DNA from: Williamsia serinedens
GTDB taxonomy: Bacteria; Actinomycetota; Actinomycetes; Mycobacteriales; Mycobacteriaceae
Direction: 5' to 3'
Assembly (NCBI RefSeq): GCF_024171725.1
Contig: NZ_JAMTCG010000007.1
Location: 305,895 to 369,894 of the forward strand
DNA length: 64,000 nt
A program made the translations under genes and the position numbers. This document shows, piece by piece, positions 50,280-61,715 of this stretch. The stretch's first letter is position 1; each line of letters opens with the position of its first letter. The notes below the pieces were generated by a model. It worked only from the letters and a program-made list of their open reading frames with translations. It searched no databases and was not told the DNA's origin.

Positions 50280-51644
50280 TCAGTCTGCCACCGCCGTCTC
50301 GGCATCTCGCCGAGACACGGCCGGGCTCGAGGACTCGGGCTCCCGACGCCAGCCCCTGCCGTCGTAGAGGCGGGCGGCGATCGACCCGAGGAGCAGTCCG
50401 AGGACCAGCCCGACGCCCGTGGTGACCAGCGAGTGGCCCAGGCCTGCGCGGAAGTCGCCGCCGAAGTAGAGGATCGAGCGGACCCCGAGGTAGATCTGCC
50501 GCATCGGCTCGACCTCGGCGAGCCACCCGAAGACCCGCGGGCTCGCCTCCAACGGCACGGCGCCGCCCGACGACGGCAGGCCGAGGATGACGAAGAAGAT
50601 CAGGTTGACGATCATGCCGGGCGTCCCGAACAGCGCCATCACCGACGACGCCGTCACCCCGACCGCCGTGATGGCCAGCGTCGAGTACATCCACAGGGTG
50701 AACGGCGCGGGGTCGTCCATCCCGACGGCCGCGCACACCCCCACGTACAGCGCCGACTGCAGCATCGCGACGACGAACATGATCCACCACTTGGCCACGA
50801 GGGTCCCGCGACGGGAGATCGGCAGCCGGGGGCGCAGACGGAACCGCGGCCCGATCTCGATGGGGATGAACCCGAGCATCCCGTCGACGAGGGAGTGCAC
50901 GATCAGCGCGCCGGTGAACCCGGCCAGCACCAGCAGGATCGTGAAGTAGAACGCCGACAGACCGTTCGCGGCGCCACCCGGCAGCGGGTCGGCGTCGACG
51001 ACGTCGAACACGACCGGTGCGGAGAAGGCGTACGCCGCAAGCCCGGGGAACGGGATCCTGTTCTGCGACAACCGTTGCTGCACGGTCTGCGTCAACTGCT
51101 TGCCGAACTGCTCGTTGACCTGCGCCTTGATGCGATCGATGGCCGTCGTCGTGATCGACGACGCGAACGTGCCCGACCGACGGTTGGTGAGCACTTGGAT
51201 CGTCGGCGGGGTCGGGGTGTCGCGGCCGACGACCGATCCGGCGAGATCGATGGCCTGCTGGGAGAAGTCGGCGGGGATGACGATGGCGCCGTAGCTCTGC
51301 GCGGAGCCGAGGCGGTCGAGCGCGTCGCCGCGGTCGGTGACCCGGATCGCGATCCCGGTGCCCTTCGTGCCCGCGACGATCCCGTCGGCGACCTGCTTGC
51401 CGAACTCCGCACGGGGCGCGTTCTCACCCTGCGACGCCCCGGCGTCGTCGTTCACCAGGTCGATCGAGAAGTCGTGCAGGTTCTTCTCGGTGTCGACGAT
51501 CGCGCCCATGTACATCGCGGCCAGCAGTGACATCACGGCCAGGACGGCGGCGATCGGGGCGATCCAGAACCGCGGGGTCGAGATGAGGTGCAGGACGGCG
51601 TCGCGGGACGTCCCGGCGTCCTCCTCGGACTCGTGCCGCCCCAC
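50280..51644 (-). CDS. YhgE/Pip-type ABC-2 family membrane protein
   Basis: A 454-aa membrane protein: one N-terminal segment (about 26-48), a large extracytoplasmic domain (about 50-225) with the VNDDAGA motif usual in YhgE/Pip proteins, and a cluster of five to six C-terminal segments (about 230-430). Homologues are phage-infection-protein-like or export permeases; in Mycobacteriales, some sit near lipid or polymer export genes. Substrate unknown. The GTG start abuts the era stop exactly. M. tuberculosis has other genes (amiA2, Rv2365c) around recO-era, so its presence here is a local difference. Confidence 0.85.
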   Translation of the reverse strand: MGRHESEEDAGTSRDAVLHLISTPRFWIAPIAAVLAVMSLLAAMYMGAIVDTEKNLHDFSIDLVNDDAGASQGENAPRAEFGKQVADGIVAGTKGTGIAIRVTDRGDALDRLGSAQSYGAIVIPADFSQQAIDLAGSVVGRDTPTPPTIQVLTNRRSGTFASSITTTAIDRIKAQVNEQFGKQLTQTVQQRLSQNRIPFPGLAAYAFSAPVVFDVVDADPLPGGAANGLSAFYFTILLVLAGFTGALIVHSLVDGMLGFIPIEIGPRFRLRPRLPISRRGTLVAKWWIMFVVAMLQSALYVGVCAAVGMDDPAPFTLWMYSTLAITAVGVTASSVMALFGTPGMIVNLIFFVILGLPSSGGAVPLEASPRVFGWLAEVEPMRQIYLGVRSILYFGGDFRAGLGHSLVTTGVGLVLGLLLGSIAARLYDGRGWRREPESSSPAVSRRDAETAVAD

Positions 51645-52586
51645 TCAGAAGCCCATCCGACGGAGCTGGCGCGGGTCGCGCTGCCAGTCCTTGGCCACCT
51701 TCACGTGCAGGTCGAGGTAGACCTTGGTGCCCAGGAGCTTCTCGATCTGCGTCCGCGCCGCGGTGCCGACCTCTTTGAGCCGAGCACCCTTGCGGCCGAT
51801 GACGATCCCCTTCTGGCTGTCGCGTTCGACGTAGAGGATCGCGTGGACGTCGACCATGGGCGGCGCGTCCTCCGGACGGTCCTCCCTGTCGATCACCTCC
51901 TCGATGACGACGGCCAGCGAGTGCGGCAGCTCGTCGCGGACGCCCTCGAGCGCGGCCTCGCGGATGAACTCGGCCATGAGCACCTGCTCGGGCTCGTCGG
52001 TGAGCTCGCCGTCGGGGTAGAACGCCGGGCCCGGCTCCATCATCGAGACCAGGACGTCGGAGAGCACGTCGAGCTGTTTCCCGGACTTCGCCGACACAGG
52101 CACGACGTCCCGCTCGGCGCCGATCAGCGCGGACAGCGCCATGAGCTGCTCGGCGACCTTGTCCGGGGTGACGCGGTCGATCTTGGTGACCACGCCGAGA
52201 AGCGGTGTCCTCGGCGCCATCCGGGTCACCTGGTCGACGATCCAGCGGTCACCCGGACCGATCGGCTCGTCGGCAGGGACGCACACCCCGATGACGTCCA
52301 CCTCGGAGTACGTGTCGCGCACCAGGTCGTTGAGACGCTGCCCGAGCAGGGTCCGCGGACGGTGCAGGCCGGGGGTGTCGACCAGGACCAGCTGCGCGTC
52401 GGGGCGGTTCACGATGCCGCGGATGGTGTGTCGCGTGGTCTGCGGACGATTCGAGGTGATGGCGATCTTCTCGCCCACCAACGCGTTGGTCAGCGTCGAC
52501 TTGCCGGTGTTGGGACGACCGACGAAACAGACGAAGCCCGAACGGAACTCGCGCTGGCCGCCGTCGTCCGGGGACTCGTCGCTCAT
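51645..52586 (-). CDS. era: GTPase Era
   Basis: An essential ribosome-maturation GTPase that binds the 3' end of 16S rRNA. The 313-aa sequence has G1 GRPNTGKS, G3 DTPGLH, G4 TKID, and a C-terminal KH domain ([17 protein letters not shown]). The start at 52586 overlaps the CorC-type gene by 4 nt. The neighbouring ybeY and rsmE genes also serve 30S maturation. Confidence 0.96.
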   Translation of the reverse strand: MSDESPDDGGQREFRSGFVCFVGRPNTGKSTLTNALVGEKIAITSNRPQTTRHTIRGIVNRPDAQLVLVDTPGLHRPRTLLGQRLNDLVRDTYSEVDVIGVCVPADEPIGPGDRWIVDQVTRMAPRTPLLGVVTKIDRVTPDKVAEQLMALSALIGAERDVVPVSAKSGKQLDVLSDVLVSMMEPGPAFYPDGELTDEPEQVLMAEFIREAALEGVRDELPHSLAVVIEEVIDREDRPEDAPPMVDVHAILYVERDSQKGIVIGRKGARLKEVGTAARTQIEKLLGTKVYLDLHVKVAKDWQRDPRQLRRMGF

Positions 52587-53920
52587 GCGCGGCCCGCCGC
52601 GTCGGCGTGGTCCTCCGACGAGCGCACGTCGTCGTCGGTGTCCTCGGGCGGGGCGAGTCGACGGACCACCGCGGACGTGATCCGCAGGCGTCCCTGACGA
52701 TTCGGGCCACCCTCGGCCACCAGCTCGAGTCCGTGCGACTCGATGCGCGCCCCGGGCAGCGGCACGCGGCCGAGTTCGAGGGCGATGAGGCCGCCGACGG
52801 TGTCGACCTCGTCGTCGTCGATCTCGACCCCGAACAGCTCACCGAGATCCTCGACGGGCAGCCGTGTGGACACGCGGATGCGGTCGTCGCCGAGGTCGTC
52901 GACGGGTGGGACCTCGTCGGTGTCGTACTCGTCGTTGATCTCGCCGACGATCTCCTCGAGGACGTCCTCGATGGTGACGAGGCCGGCGATGCCGCCGTAC
53001 TCGTCGACGAGCATCGCCATGTGGTTGCGCAGCCGCTGCATGTCCGACAACACCTTGTCGAGCGGCTTGGAGTCGGGGATGAACTCCGCGGGTCGCATCA
53101 CGTCGGCGACGCGGACGCTCTCGTCGGACCACCGCGCGGAGACGACGTGTTCGGCGAGGTCCTTCAGGTAGACGATGCCGAGGACGTCGTCGGGGTTCTC
53201 GCCGATGACCGGGATGCGGGAATGGCCCGACCGCACGGCGAGACTCATCGCCTGGGCGGGGGTCTTGTCCGACTCGATCCAGATCATCTCCGGACGCGGG
53301 ACCATCACCTCGCGCGCGGACGTGTCCCCGAGGTCGAAGACGGACTGGATCATCCGCCGCTCCTCGGCGTCGACGACACCGCGCGCCTCGGCCATGTCGA
53401 CGAGTTCGCGCAGCTCGACCTCGGTCGCGAACGGGCCGTTGCGGAATCCCTTGCCCGGCGTGATCGCGTTGCCGAGGAGGATGAGCAGGCGCGTGATGGG
53501 GCGGATGAGGAACCCGAGTGCCTGCAGCACCGCGGCCGACGCGAGGCCGATCGAGTAGGCGTGCTGGCGTCCGAGGGTGCGGGGACCGACCCCGACGACG
53601 ACGTAGCTGACGATCGCCATCACCGCGACGGTCACCAGCACCGCGTACGCCGGGGCCAGGGCGTCGAACAGCACGACGGCGACGATCGCGGTCGCGGCGA
53701 TCTCGCACACGATGCGCAGCAACGTCGTGAGTCCGACGTAGGTCGCGCGGTCGACGAGGATGCGCCGCAGCCGGGTCGAACCGGGGCGGTCCTCGCGGAT
53801 CATGTCGTCGACGCGGGCGACGGAGACGGTGAGCAGTGCGGTGTCCATGGCGGCGAACAGTCCGCCGAGCGGGACGAGGGCGATCGCGACGACGATCAGC
53901 CAGATGTCGGTGACGACCAC
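52583..53920 (-). CDS. CNNM/CorC-type hemolysin-family membrane protein
   Basis: A 445-aa protein: an N-terminal CNNM domain with about four membrane segments (residues 5-160, including [14 protein letters not shown]), two CBS domains (about 205-330) and a C-terminal CorC/HlyC transporter-associated domain. Members are linked to Mg2+ or Co2+ efflux. The location between era and ybeY matches Rv2366c. GTG start at 53920; the ybeY stop is 4 nt upstream, so the genes are tightly packed. Confidence 0.92.
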   Translation of the reverse strand: MVVTDIWLIVVAIALVPLGGLFAAMDTALLTVSVARVDDMIREDRPGSTRLRRILVDRATYVGLTTLLRIVCEIAATAIVAVVLFDALAPAYAVLVTVAVMAIVSYVVVGVGPRTLGRQHAYSIGLASAAVLQALGFLIRPITRLLILLGNAITPGKGFRNGPFATEVELRELVDMAEARGVVDAEERRMIQSVFDLGDTSAREVMVPRPEMIWIESDKTPAQAMSLAVRSGHSRIPVIGENPDDVLGIVYLKDLAEHVVSARWSDESVRVADVMRPAEFIPDSKPLDKVLSDMQRLRNHMAMLVDEYGGIAGLVTIEDVLEEIVGEINDEYDTDEVPPVDDLGDDRIRVSTRLPVEDLGELFGVEIDDDEVDTVGGLIALELGRVPLPGARIESHGLELVAEGGPNRQGRLRITSAVVRRLAPPEDTDDDVRSSEDHADAAGRA

Positions 53921-53924
53921 GGTG

Positions 53925-54476
53925 TCAGCGCTCCCGGCGGGTGTCGCCGGAGGTGAACCCGATCCGGTCGAGCAGCGTCGAGTCGCGGGCCTCCTGACGG
54001 CGGCGTCGGTCGTCGTCGCGACGGGCTACGTACCAGTCCTCGACGATCCGACCCTGCAGCCCGAACATCTCCTTCTCCTCGTCCGGCTCGGCGTGGTCGT
54101 AGCCGAGCAGGTGCAGCACACCGTGGACGGTGAGGACGACGAGTTCGTGGTCGACGGAGTGCTGCGCGGTCGCGGCCTGGGTGGCGGCGAACGACGGGCA
54201 CAGCACGATGTCGCCGAGCATGGCCGGACCGGGGTCGGGTGCGTCGGGACGTCCGCCGGGCGTGAGCTCGTCCATCGGGAAGCTCATGACGTCGGTCGGG
54301 CCGGGCAGGTCCATCCAGCGCAGGTGCAGCTCGGCCATGGTCTCGTCGTCGACGAGGACCATCGAGAGCTCGGCGCCGGGGTGGACGTCCATCGCGGCGA
54401 GCGCGAACCCGGCCACCGCGACCAGCATCGCCTCGTCGACGTCGACGCCCGACTCGTTGGAGATCTCGATGCTCAT
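53925..54476 (-). CDS. ybeY: Endoribonuclease YbeY
   Basis: A zinc-dependent endoribonuclease for 16S rRNA maturation and ribosome quality control. The metal site [11 protein letters not shown] (H3 motif) is intact, and the [18 protein letters not shown] block matches mycobacterial YbeY. The ATG at 54476 begins [10 protein letters not shown] as in M. tuberculosis; an ATG three codons upstream is possible. 183 aa. It is preceded by phoH (31-bp gap) and followed by the CorC-type gene. Confidence 0.95.
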   Translation of the reverse strand: MSIEISNESGVDVDEAMLVAVAGFALAAMDVHPGAELSMVLVDDETMAELHLRWMDLPGPTDVMSFPMDELTPGGRPDAPDPGPAMLGDIVLCPSFAATQAATAQHSVDHELVVLTVHGVLHLLGYDHAEPDEEKEMFGLQGRIVEDWYVARRDDDRRRRQEARDSTLLDRIGFTSGDTRRER

Positions 54477-54507
54477 GGCGTCCATCCGATCACGACCGGG
54501 CCACCGA

Positions 54508-55551
<1,044 letters not shown>

Positions 55552-55695
55552 TAAGGCAGTCGCTCCTCGTCAGTTCTCCCGCACCCGGCGGGGTCGACGA
55601 GTGCGCACCAGACGAGTCTACCCGTGCAGGCGTGCCGGGATCGACCGTGTTGTCGCCCCGTCGTCGCAGGTCGGACGCGGGTGGCGCCGCACCGG

Positions 55696-56478
55696 TCAGA
55701 CGCCGAGCCGACGCAGGGTCTCGCGGTGCACCCGGCTCGTGGGGTCCAGGAACGCCTCGTGGCCCTCGCCGGGGACGCGCACCAGTTCCGCGGACTGTCC
55801 GCGCCCGGTCACCGCCTCGACGTAAGCGGCGCTGAGCGCCGGCGGCACCGCGACGTCCTCCTCACCGCTGACCACCACGACGTGGGCCGGGAAGGGATCG
55901 AGGTGCGCCGGCGACGCGTCGCGGTAGCGGTGCGGGGTCGCGGCGTAGTCCGCACCCATGAATAGCGCCAGCCGCTCGTGGCCGCGCTGTCCCACCGACA
56001 CCAGGTCCGACGCGGGCGCCTGCGCCACCACCGTCGAGATCGTGAGGAAGCGGGTGCGCGCGCCGATCCGCGCGACCGCCCACAGCGCGAGCTGGCCGCC
56101 GGCCGAGTGCGCGACCACCGCGACGTCGCGCTCGACGACGGCGAGCATCTCGCGGGGGACGGCATCCCGGACGGGCCCGTCGAGGGCGAGCAGCGCATTG
56201 GTGACGTCGTAGCCGGACTGCGGCCACCCTCCGCCGGGCTCCCCCGCCCGCCGGTACTCGACGTTCCAGACGATGACGCCGCGGTCGGCGAGATCCTTGG
56301 CCACGGGTGTCTGCACCATCAACCCGAACTCGGTCGACCAGTAGCCGCCGTGGACGAGCACCACCACACGCACCGGCGGCAGCACCCCGTCGGCGTCGGG
56401 CGTGGGTGGTGTCGGGATGTAGAGGTGGCCGAACTGCGACTCCCCGGGTCCATAGGGCACCTTCACCCGCGTCGTCAC
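55696..56478 (-). CDS. Alpha/beta hydrolase, esterase/kynurenine formamidase-like
   Basis: A 260-aa soluble hydrolase. The HGGYW oxyanion motif and the nucleophile in HSAGG place it with the HSL/BD-FAE group (esterases, kynurenine formamidases); the acid and base lie in SGEEDVAVP and GEGHEAF. No signal peptide. GTG at 56478 follows GGAG by 7 nt. It is 61 bp downstream of rsmE on the same strand and is not part of the conserved neighbourhood, so it may be a lineage addition. Substrate unknown. Confidence 0.85.
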   Translation of the reverse strand: MTTRVKVPYGPGESQFGHLYIPTPPTPDADGVLPPVRVVVLVHGGYWSTEFGLMVQTPVAKDLADRGVIVWNVEYRRAGEPGGGWPQSGYDVTNALLALDGPVRDAVPREMLAVVERDVAVVAHSAGGQLALWAVARIGARTRFLTISTVVAQAPASDLVSVGQRGHERLALFMGADYAATPHRYRDASPAHLDPFPAHVVVVSGEEDVAVPPALSAAYVEAVTGRGQSAELVRVPGEGHEAFLDPTSRVHRETLRRLGV

Positions 56479-56539
56479 CGCTGCGCTCCATCCGTCGACA
56501 CGAGGTCCATCGCCGGGAGCCTATGTCGTCCCGGTGATC

Positions 56540-57295
56540 TCAGCGAGCCGACCAGCGGTCGGTGCGGACCCCGATCGCGCCGAGCGCGACCGCCGCCGCG
56601 GTCGACGTGCGCAGCACCTCGGGCCCCAACCGGACCACGTGGGCACCGAGAGCCCGCAGGTCGTCGAGCTCACCGGGATCGACGCCGCCCTCGGGGCCGA
56701 CGACGAGCACCACCGACGTCGCGTCGTGCACCGGCACGTCGGCGAGCGGTTGTGTCGCGGACTCGTGCAGCACGACGGCGACCCCGTCCGCACCGACGGC
56801 GTCGGCCACGATCTCCCGCACCCCGGGCGTCCCGACCGGTCCCTCGACCACCGGGATCCGGGGTCGTCGGCTCTGTTTCGCGGCGGTCGCGGCGGTCGAC
56901 GTCCACTTGCGGATGCCCTTCTCGGCCCGGGACCCGACCCACCGCGTGACGCACCGGGCGCTCTGCCAGGCCACGATGCGGTCGACACCGGCCTCCGTCG
57001 CCAACTCGACCGTGAGCTCGGAACGGTCCGACTTCGGCAGCGCCTGGACGAGCGTCACCGACGGGCGCGGGGCGGGGACGACCCGGCGCGAGACCACCCG
57101 GTAGCGGAGACGGTCCTTGGCCAGGGTGGCCTCGACGTCGGCGTCGGCGACCGTCCCGTCGCCGTCGGACACGGTGATCCGGTCGCCCGCCACGATCCGC
57201 GTGACCGTCACCGCGTGGTGACCCTCGGTCCCCGCGAGGTCGGCGAGGGCGTCGACGCCGGGCACCTCGTCGACCCAGAACAGCGGCGGCGTCAC
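56540..57295 (-). CDS. rsmE: 16S rRNA (uracil-1498-N3)-methyltransferase RsmE
   Basis: A SPOUT-class methyltransferase that modifies U1498 of 16S rRNA. Residues 1-75 form the PUA-like RNA-binding domain; the knotted SAM-binding domain follows, with LVQALPKSDRSE, VVLVVGPEGGVDPGE and RLGPEVLRTSTAA, all characteristic of RsmE. 251 aa, GTG start. It lies 13 bp after dnaJ, as in M. tuberculosis (Rv2372c-Rv2373c). Confidence 0.95.
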   Translation of the reverse strand: MTPPLFWVDEVPGVDALADLAGTEGHHAVTVTRIVAGDRITVSDGDGTVADADVEATLAKDRLRYRVVSRRVVPAPRPSVTLVQALPKSDRSELTVELATEAGVDRIVAWQSARCVTRWVGSRAEKGIRKWTSTAATAAKQSRRPRIPVVEGPVGTPGVREIVADAVGADGVAVVLHESATQPLADVPVHDATSVVLVVGPEGGVDPGELDDLRALGAHVVRLGPEVLRTSTAAAVALGAIGVRTDRWSAR

Positions 57296-57308
57296 GACGG
57301 TCGCGGTG

Positions 57309-58457
57309 TCAGCGGCCGGCGAACGCGTTGCGCAGGCGCGAGAACAAGCCGCCGGTCGTCGCGGACTGCGAGTCGACCAGCTCCAGCCGCTCGCCGGTGG
57401 CCACTGCCTTGTAGGCCTTCAACCGGTCGGTCTGCTTGTGGTCCAGTCGGGTCGGGACGACGACGTCGAGGTGGACGTGCAGCGTCCCGCGCACACCGGT
57501 GTGGAGGTGCGGCATCCCCTGACCCTTGATGGTGACGACCTGGCCGGGCTGCGTCCCGGGGTCGACCGTGACGGTGGCACGGCCGTCGAGGACGGTGTCG
57601 ATCTCCAGCGACGCGCCGAGGGCGGCGTCGACCATGGGCACCCGCACCGTGCAGTGCAGGTCGTCACCGTCACGCATGAAGACCTCGTGCGGCTTCTGGA
57701 TGACCTCGACGTAGAGGTCACCGGCGGGACCACCACCGGGACCGACCTCGCCCTGGCCCTGCAGGCGCACCCGCATGCCCTCGCCGACGCCGGCCGGGAT
57801 CTTCACGGTGAGCGTCCGCCGCGACCGGACACGACCGTCGCCGGCGCACTTGCGGCAGGGGTCGGGGATGACCTGACCGGTGCCGTTGCACGTGTTGCAG
57901 GGACGCGACGTCATCACCTGGCCGAGGAACGACCGCTGGACGGACTGGATCTCACCGGCGCCCTTGCAGATGTCGCAGGTCACCGGCTTGCTGCCCTCGT
58001 TGCCACCCTGGCCGTGGCACAGGTCGCAGAGGACGGCTGTGTCGACGGTGACCTCCTTGGAGACACCCTTTGCGCACTCGTCGAGATCGAGCTGCATGCG
58101 CAGCAACGCGTCCGACCCGGGCTGCACGCGGCCCCGCGGCCCGCGGCCACCCCCGCCGCCACCGGCCCCGAAGAACGCCTCGAACACGTCACCGAGGCCG
58201 CCGCCGCCGAATCCGCCGAAGCCGCCGCCCGACCCCGCGGTCGCGAGCGGGTCGCCACCCGCGTCGACGATGCGGCGCTTCTCGGGGTCGGAGAGCACCT
58301 CGTAGGCCGTCGACACCTCGGCGAAGCGCTGCTGCGCCTGCTCGTCGGGGTTGACGTCGGGGTGCAGTTCTCGCGCGAGCTTGCGGTAGGCCCGCTTGAT
58401 CTCGGCGTCGGAGGCACCCGGTGCGATGCCCAGGGTGCCGTAGTAGTCACGTGCCAC
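57309..58457 (-). CDS. dnaJ: Chaperone DnaJ (DnaJ2)
   Basis: An Hsp40 co-chaperone of DnaK. J-domain with HPD (residues about 30-35), a Gly/Phe-rich linker (about 70-110), four CxxCxGxG zinc repeats ([32 protein letters not shown]) and the C-terminal client-binding domains. The GTG at 58457 begins VARDYYG, the family start, and gives 382 aa as in M. tuberculosis DnaJ2; an ATG at 58469 and a GTG at 58478 are alternatives. It lies 69 bp downstream of hrcA on the same strand. Confidence 0.95.
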   Translation of the reverse strand: MARDYYGTLGIAPGASDAEIKRAYRKLARELHPDVNPDEQAQQRFAEVSTAYEVLSDPEKRRIVDAGGDPLATAGSGGGFGGFGGGGLGDVFEAFFGAGGGGGGRGPRGRVQPGSDALLRMQLDLDECAKGVSKEVTVDTAVLCDLCHGQGGNEGSKPVTCDICKGAGEIQSVQRSFLGQVMTSRPCNTCNGTGQVIPDPCRKCAGDGRVRSRRTLTVKIPAGVGEGMRVRLQGQGEVGPGGGPAGDLYVEVIQKPHEVFMRDGDDLHCTVRVPMVDAALGASLEIDTVLDGRATVTVDPGTQPGQVVTIKGQGMPHLHTGVRGTLHVHLDVVVPTRLDHKQTDRLKAYKAVATGERLELVDSQSATTGGLFSRLRNAFAGR

Positions 58458-58526
58458 GGTGGAAGCCATGTCCTTCACTCGGTCGATCTCAGGTGAACGG
58501 TGGGTGGTCGGTGATGCGCGGCGCGC

Positions 58527-59561
58527 TCAGCGCTCGGCCAGCACCTCACCGACGTATCGGGCAACGGCGGCGACCGACGCGATCGTCCCCGGGTAGTCCA
58601 TCCGCGTGGGTCCCAGGACCCCCAGACCGCCGAACACGGTGCCCGAGGCACCGTACCCGGTGGACACGACGGAGGCGCCGCGCAGGTTCTCGGTGTTCGT
58701 CTCCTCGCCGATCTGCACCGTCACCTGCCCGGGCATGCCCGCGGCGGCGAGCAACTTGAGCACGACGACCTGCTCCTCGAGCGCCTCTAGGACGGAGTCC
58801 ATCGACCCCTGGACCGGCGTGAAGTCGGCCGCGGCCCGCGCGAGGTTCGACGTCCCGCCCAGCACCAGGCGGTCGTCGGTGCGCTCGACGAGCGTGTCGA
58901 CGAGGACCGTCGCGATGCGGATGACGGCCGGTCGGATGTCCTCGGGCGCGTCGGTGGCGAGCTCGGCGACGGCGTTCGACGCGACCTCCAGCCGACGGCC
59001 GTGCAGCGCGGCGGAGAACATGTCGCGCAACCGCGCGATGTCGGCGTCGTCGCGCGGCTCACCGAGGTCGACCATGCGCTGCTCGACGCGGCCGGTGTCG
59101 GTGATGACCACCAGCAGCAGTCGCGACGGGCTCAGCGACACCACCTCGAGGTGACGCACCGTCGCCGACGACAGCACCGGGTACTGGATGATCGCGACCT
59201 GACGGGTCAGCTGGGCGAGGAGCCGCACCGACCGTCGGAGGACGTCGTCGAGATCCACCCCGGAGTCCAGGAAGCTGAGGATCGCCCGCCGCTCGACCGA
59301 CGACAGCGGCTTGACCTCGGAGATGCGGTCGACGAAGAGGCGGTAGCCCTTGTCCGTCGGGACACGGCCCGAGCTGGTGTGCGGCTGGGCGATGTACCCC
59401 TCCGCCTCGAGCACGGCCATGTCGTTGCGGATCGTCGCACTCGACACCCCGAGCTGATGCCGGTCCACCAGGGCCTTGGACCCGATCGGCTCCTGCGTGG
59501 CGACGTAGTCGGTGACGATCGCACGCAACACCTCGAACCGTCGTTCGTCCGTACTCGACAT
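58527..59561 (-). CDS. hrcA: Heat-inducible transcription repressor HrcA
   Basis: Represses groESL-type genes by binding CIRCE elements. The N-terminal winged helix ([40 protein letters not shown]) and the [14 protein letters not shown] block are typical; the C-terminal sensing domain is complete. The ATG at 59561 with GGAGG 10 nt upstream gives 344 aa (343 in M. tuberculosis). The frame is open upstream but unlike coding sequence. I see no CIRCE element in the 222-bp upstream gap, so it may not be autoregulated through one. Confidence 0.95.
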   Translation of the reverse strand: MSSTDERRFEVLRAIVTDYVATQEPIGSKALVDRHQLGVSSATIRNDMAVLEAEGYIAQPHTSSGRVPTDKGYRLFVDRISEVKPLSSVERRAILSFLDSGVDLDDVLRRSVRLLAQLTRQVAIIQYPVLSSATVRHLEVVSLSPSRLLLVVITDTGRVEQRMVDLGEPRDDADIARLRDMFSAALHGRRLEVASNAVAELATDAPEDIRPAVIRIATVLVDTLVERTDDRLVLGGTSNLARAAADFTPVQGSMDSVLEALEEQVVVLKLLAAAGMPGQVTVQIGEETNTENLRGASVVSTGYGASGTVFGGLGVLGPTRMDYPGTIASVAAVARYVGEVLAER

Positions 59562-59783
59562 GGGCGACACACCTCCGTCCGCGTCCGGCTGGCGGCCCCG
59601 ATCGCGTGTCGGGGCATGGCCTCCCAGTTTACGGGCAGTCGGACGGGAGTTGAGCGCACCCGCCGCACGTCCGTCGCCGCGTGCGGACTCCCCGCGCGCC
59701 GGCGCCCGCATCGCTACCGTGGCGCGGGTGACCCGGACGGCGACGGCCGTCCGGCCGGCACCGTCGGGGCGAAGGAGAGATCG

Positions 59784-60239
59784 GTGATCTTCAAGGGTGT
59801 GCGGAACGGCAAGCCCTACCGCGACCACGGTCTGACCACCCGCGACTGGGCGAAGATCCCGCCCCGGCAGTTCCGCCTCGACCAGCTCACCACGGTGACC
59901 ACCGCGCTGGCTCTCGACAAACTCCTGTCCGAGGACTCGACGTTCTACGGCGACCTCTTCGCGCACGTCGTGCGCTGGCACGGCGAGATGTACCTCGAGG
60001 ACGGCCTGCACCGCGCGGTCCGCTCCGCCCTGCGGAACCGCCACGTCATCCACGCACGGCTGCTCGACCTCGACGCGCTGCACCCCGAGGGGACGAGCCC
60101 GGCCGTCGGCCCCGGCGTCGGGGGCGACGAGGAGGACACGGCCCCGATCAGTCGGCGGTCAGCAGCTCCCGCACCACCGCGTCCGCGAGCAGACGCCCAC
60201 GGTTGGACAGAACCACCCGATCGTCGCGCCACGCGGTGA
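59784..60239 (+). CDS. Rv2375-like conserved protein (VapB-type annotation in databases)
   Basis: A 151-aa protein divergent from hrcA, as Rv2375 is in M. tuberculosis. Residues 1-95 hold the conserved region ([49 protein letters not shown]). Relatives of this type are sometimes called VapB-family antitoxins, but there is no VapC-like gene beside it, so I do not assert that role. The last 50 residues are a disordered Pro/Arg tail that overlaps the 3' end of hemW by 92 bp. GTG at 59784 with AAGGAG close upstream. Confidence 0.75.
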   Translation: MIFKGVRNGKPYRDHGLTTRDWAKIPPRQFRLDQLTTVTTALALDKLLSEDSTFYGDLFAHVVRWHGEMYLEDGLHRAVRSALRNRHVIHARLLDLDALHPEGTSPAVGPGVGGDEEDTAPISRRSAAPAPPRPRADAHGWTEPPDRRATR

Positions 60240-61353
60240 GACCGTCGGCGCACAGCCTGTCGGCGACCGCCACCTCGGCGGGGCGCAGATCCGACCGCGC
60301 GATCCCCTCCCGACGTCGGACGGCGAGCATGACCCGTTCGGTGTGACGTTCGTCGTCGGTGAGCGCCTCGACAGTGGCCAGCGGCAACCGGCCCTCGGCG
60401 AGCGCGGCGGCGTGACGCGCCGGGTGCTTCACCGTCGCGAACCGCACACCCGCGACGTGCGAGTGCGATCCCGGGCCGACGCCCCACCAGTCGGCGGAGT
60501 CCCAGTAGCCGACGTTGTGTGCGCAGCGCGCCGTCGGATCGCCGGCACGCGCCCAGTTCGACACCTCGTACCAGTCGAGGCCGGCCGCCGACAGCCGCGC
60601 GTCGACGGCCTCGTACCGGTCGGCGAGCACGTCGTCGTCGGGGGCGGGGATCTCCCCGCGGCGCACCCGCCGGGCCAGGGCGGTGCCGTCCTCGACGATG
60701 AGTGCGTAGGCCGACACGTGGTCGACGTCGGCCGACAGCACCGCGTCGAGCGTGGCGTCCAGGTCCGACGCCCGCTCCCCGGGCGTCCCGTAGATGACGT
60801 CGAGGTTCACGTGCGCGAACCCGGCCGCGCGGGCCTCGCGGGCGGCCTGCACGGCCCGGCCGGGGCTGTGCACACGGTCGAGCGTCGCCAGCACGTGTGG
60901 CGCCGCGGACTGCATCCCGAGCGACACCCGGGTGAACCCCGCCGCGCGGAGCCCGTCGAAGAACTCCGGCGACGTGCTCTCCGGGTTCGACTCCGTGGTG
61001 ACCTCGGCATCGTCGACCAGGGTGAACGACGCACGGATCGCGTCCATCACCTGCGCCAGTCCGTCGGCGCCCAGCAGTGACGGCGTGCCACCGCCGACGA
61101 AGACCGTCGACACCGGGCGGACCGGGTCCAGGGCCGCGGCCGCGAGCCGCAGTTCGGTGCGGACCGCGGACAGCCACGACGACGGGGACGACGACGTCCC
61201 GAGCTCGCCCGGTGTGTAGGTGTTGAAGTCGCAGTACCCGCAGCGCGTCGCGCAGAACGGGACGTGCACGTAGAGCCCCAGCGGCGTCGCGGGATCCACG
61301 CGCCCGAGGTGCAGGGCTGGGGCGTCGGGCGCCGACGGGACGACAGCGGTCAT
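60148..61353 (-). CDS. hemW: Radical SAM haem chaperone HemW
   Basis: A 401-aa radical SAM protein. The [4Fe-4S] motif is [11 protein letters not shown] (CxxxCxxC, about residues 34-41), followed by the HemW-type [11 protein letters not shown] and ESNPES blocks. It resembles coproporphyrinogen oxidase HemN but has the shorter cysteine pattern and the C-terminal HTH-like region of HemW, which delivers haem to membrane targets. ATG at 61353. It is convergent with the Rv2375-like gene and divergent from the sirA leader. Confidence 0.93.
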   Translation of the reverse strand: MTAVVPSAPDAPALHLGRVDPATPLGLYVHVPFCATRCGYCDFNTYTPGELGTSSSPSSWLSAVRTELRLAAAALDPVRPVSTVFVGGGTPSLLGADGLAQVMDAIRASFTLVDDAEVTTESNPESTSPEFFDGLRAAGFTRVSLGMQSAAPHVLATLDRVHSPGRAVQAAREARAAGFAHVNLDVIYGTPGERASDLDATLDAVLSADVDHVSAYALIVEDGTALARRVRRGEIPAPDDDVLADRYEAVDARLSAAGLDWYEVSNWARAGDPTARCAHNVGYWDSADWWGVGPGSHSHVAGVRFATVKHPARHAAALAEGRLPLATVEALTDDERHTERVMLAVRRREGIARSDLRPAEVAVADRLCADGLTAWRDDRVVLSNRGRLLADAVVRELLTAD

Positions 61354-61500
61354 GTCCCCATTGTCGACCTCCCCGCGGACTTCGCCCGCGGCGGGGAATG
61401 GCGGTCCCGCCGACGACGTTGAGCAGCGGCAGTGCCGTGATTGCGCTCACGCTGATCCCAAATCGGCCCAAGTAGACCCGTCGAGGAGGCCCGTGGCACC

Positions 61501-61590
61501 ATGGTCGACGTGATCTCACCCGGGGTGTGGCTTGCCGAACGTCGCCACATCGACCTCAAGCGCGTGTGCAGCGCGTTCTGTCGACCCTGA
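61501..61590 (+). CDS. Leader peptide upstream of sirA (RRHxDLxRxxSAxC type)
   Basis: A 29-codon ORF, MVDVISPGVWLAERRHIDLK followed by RVCSAFCRP. GAGGAGG sits 11 nt before the ATG. The RRHIDL...RVCSAFC end matches the actinobacterial leader peptides that precede sulfur-assimilation genes, in which ribosome stalling at cysteine codons is thought to gate expression of the operon. Here two Cys codons (TGC, TGT) lie among the last seven codons. The 125-bp stretch between its stop and sirA could hold the attenuation structure; CGCTCGTC (61592-61599) and GATGAGCG (61638-61645) can pair. Confidence 0.75.
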   Translation: MVDVISPGVWLAERRHIDLKRVCSAFCRP

Positions 61591-61715
61591 CCGCTCGTCC
61601 GTCCCCGTCGTCCCTGCACGACCCCTCTGGACCGACCGATGAGCGTCCCACCCGGTATCGCCTTCTCCCGGCTGCGTGCTGACCGCGCGCGCCGACAGCC
61701 CCAGGAGCATCGACC

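Noticed and set aside
59562-59783. A CIRCE element upstream of hrcA
   Set aside because: I looked for TTAGCACTC-N9-GAGTGCTAA or a close form and saw none.
59784-60239. A VapBC toxin-antitoxin pair
   Set aside because: No PIN-domain toxin gene is adjacent; the downstream convergent gene is hemW.
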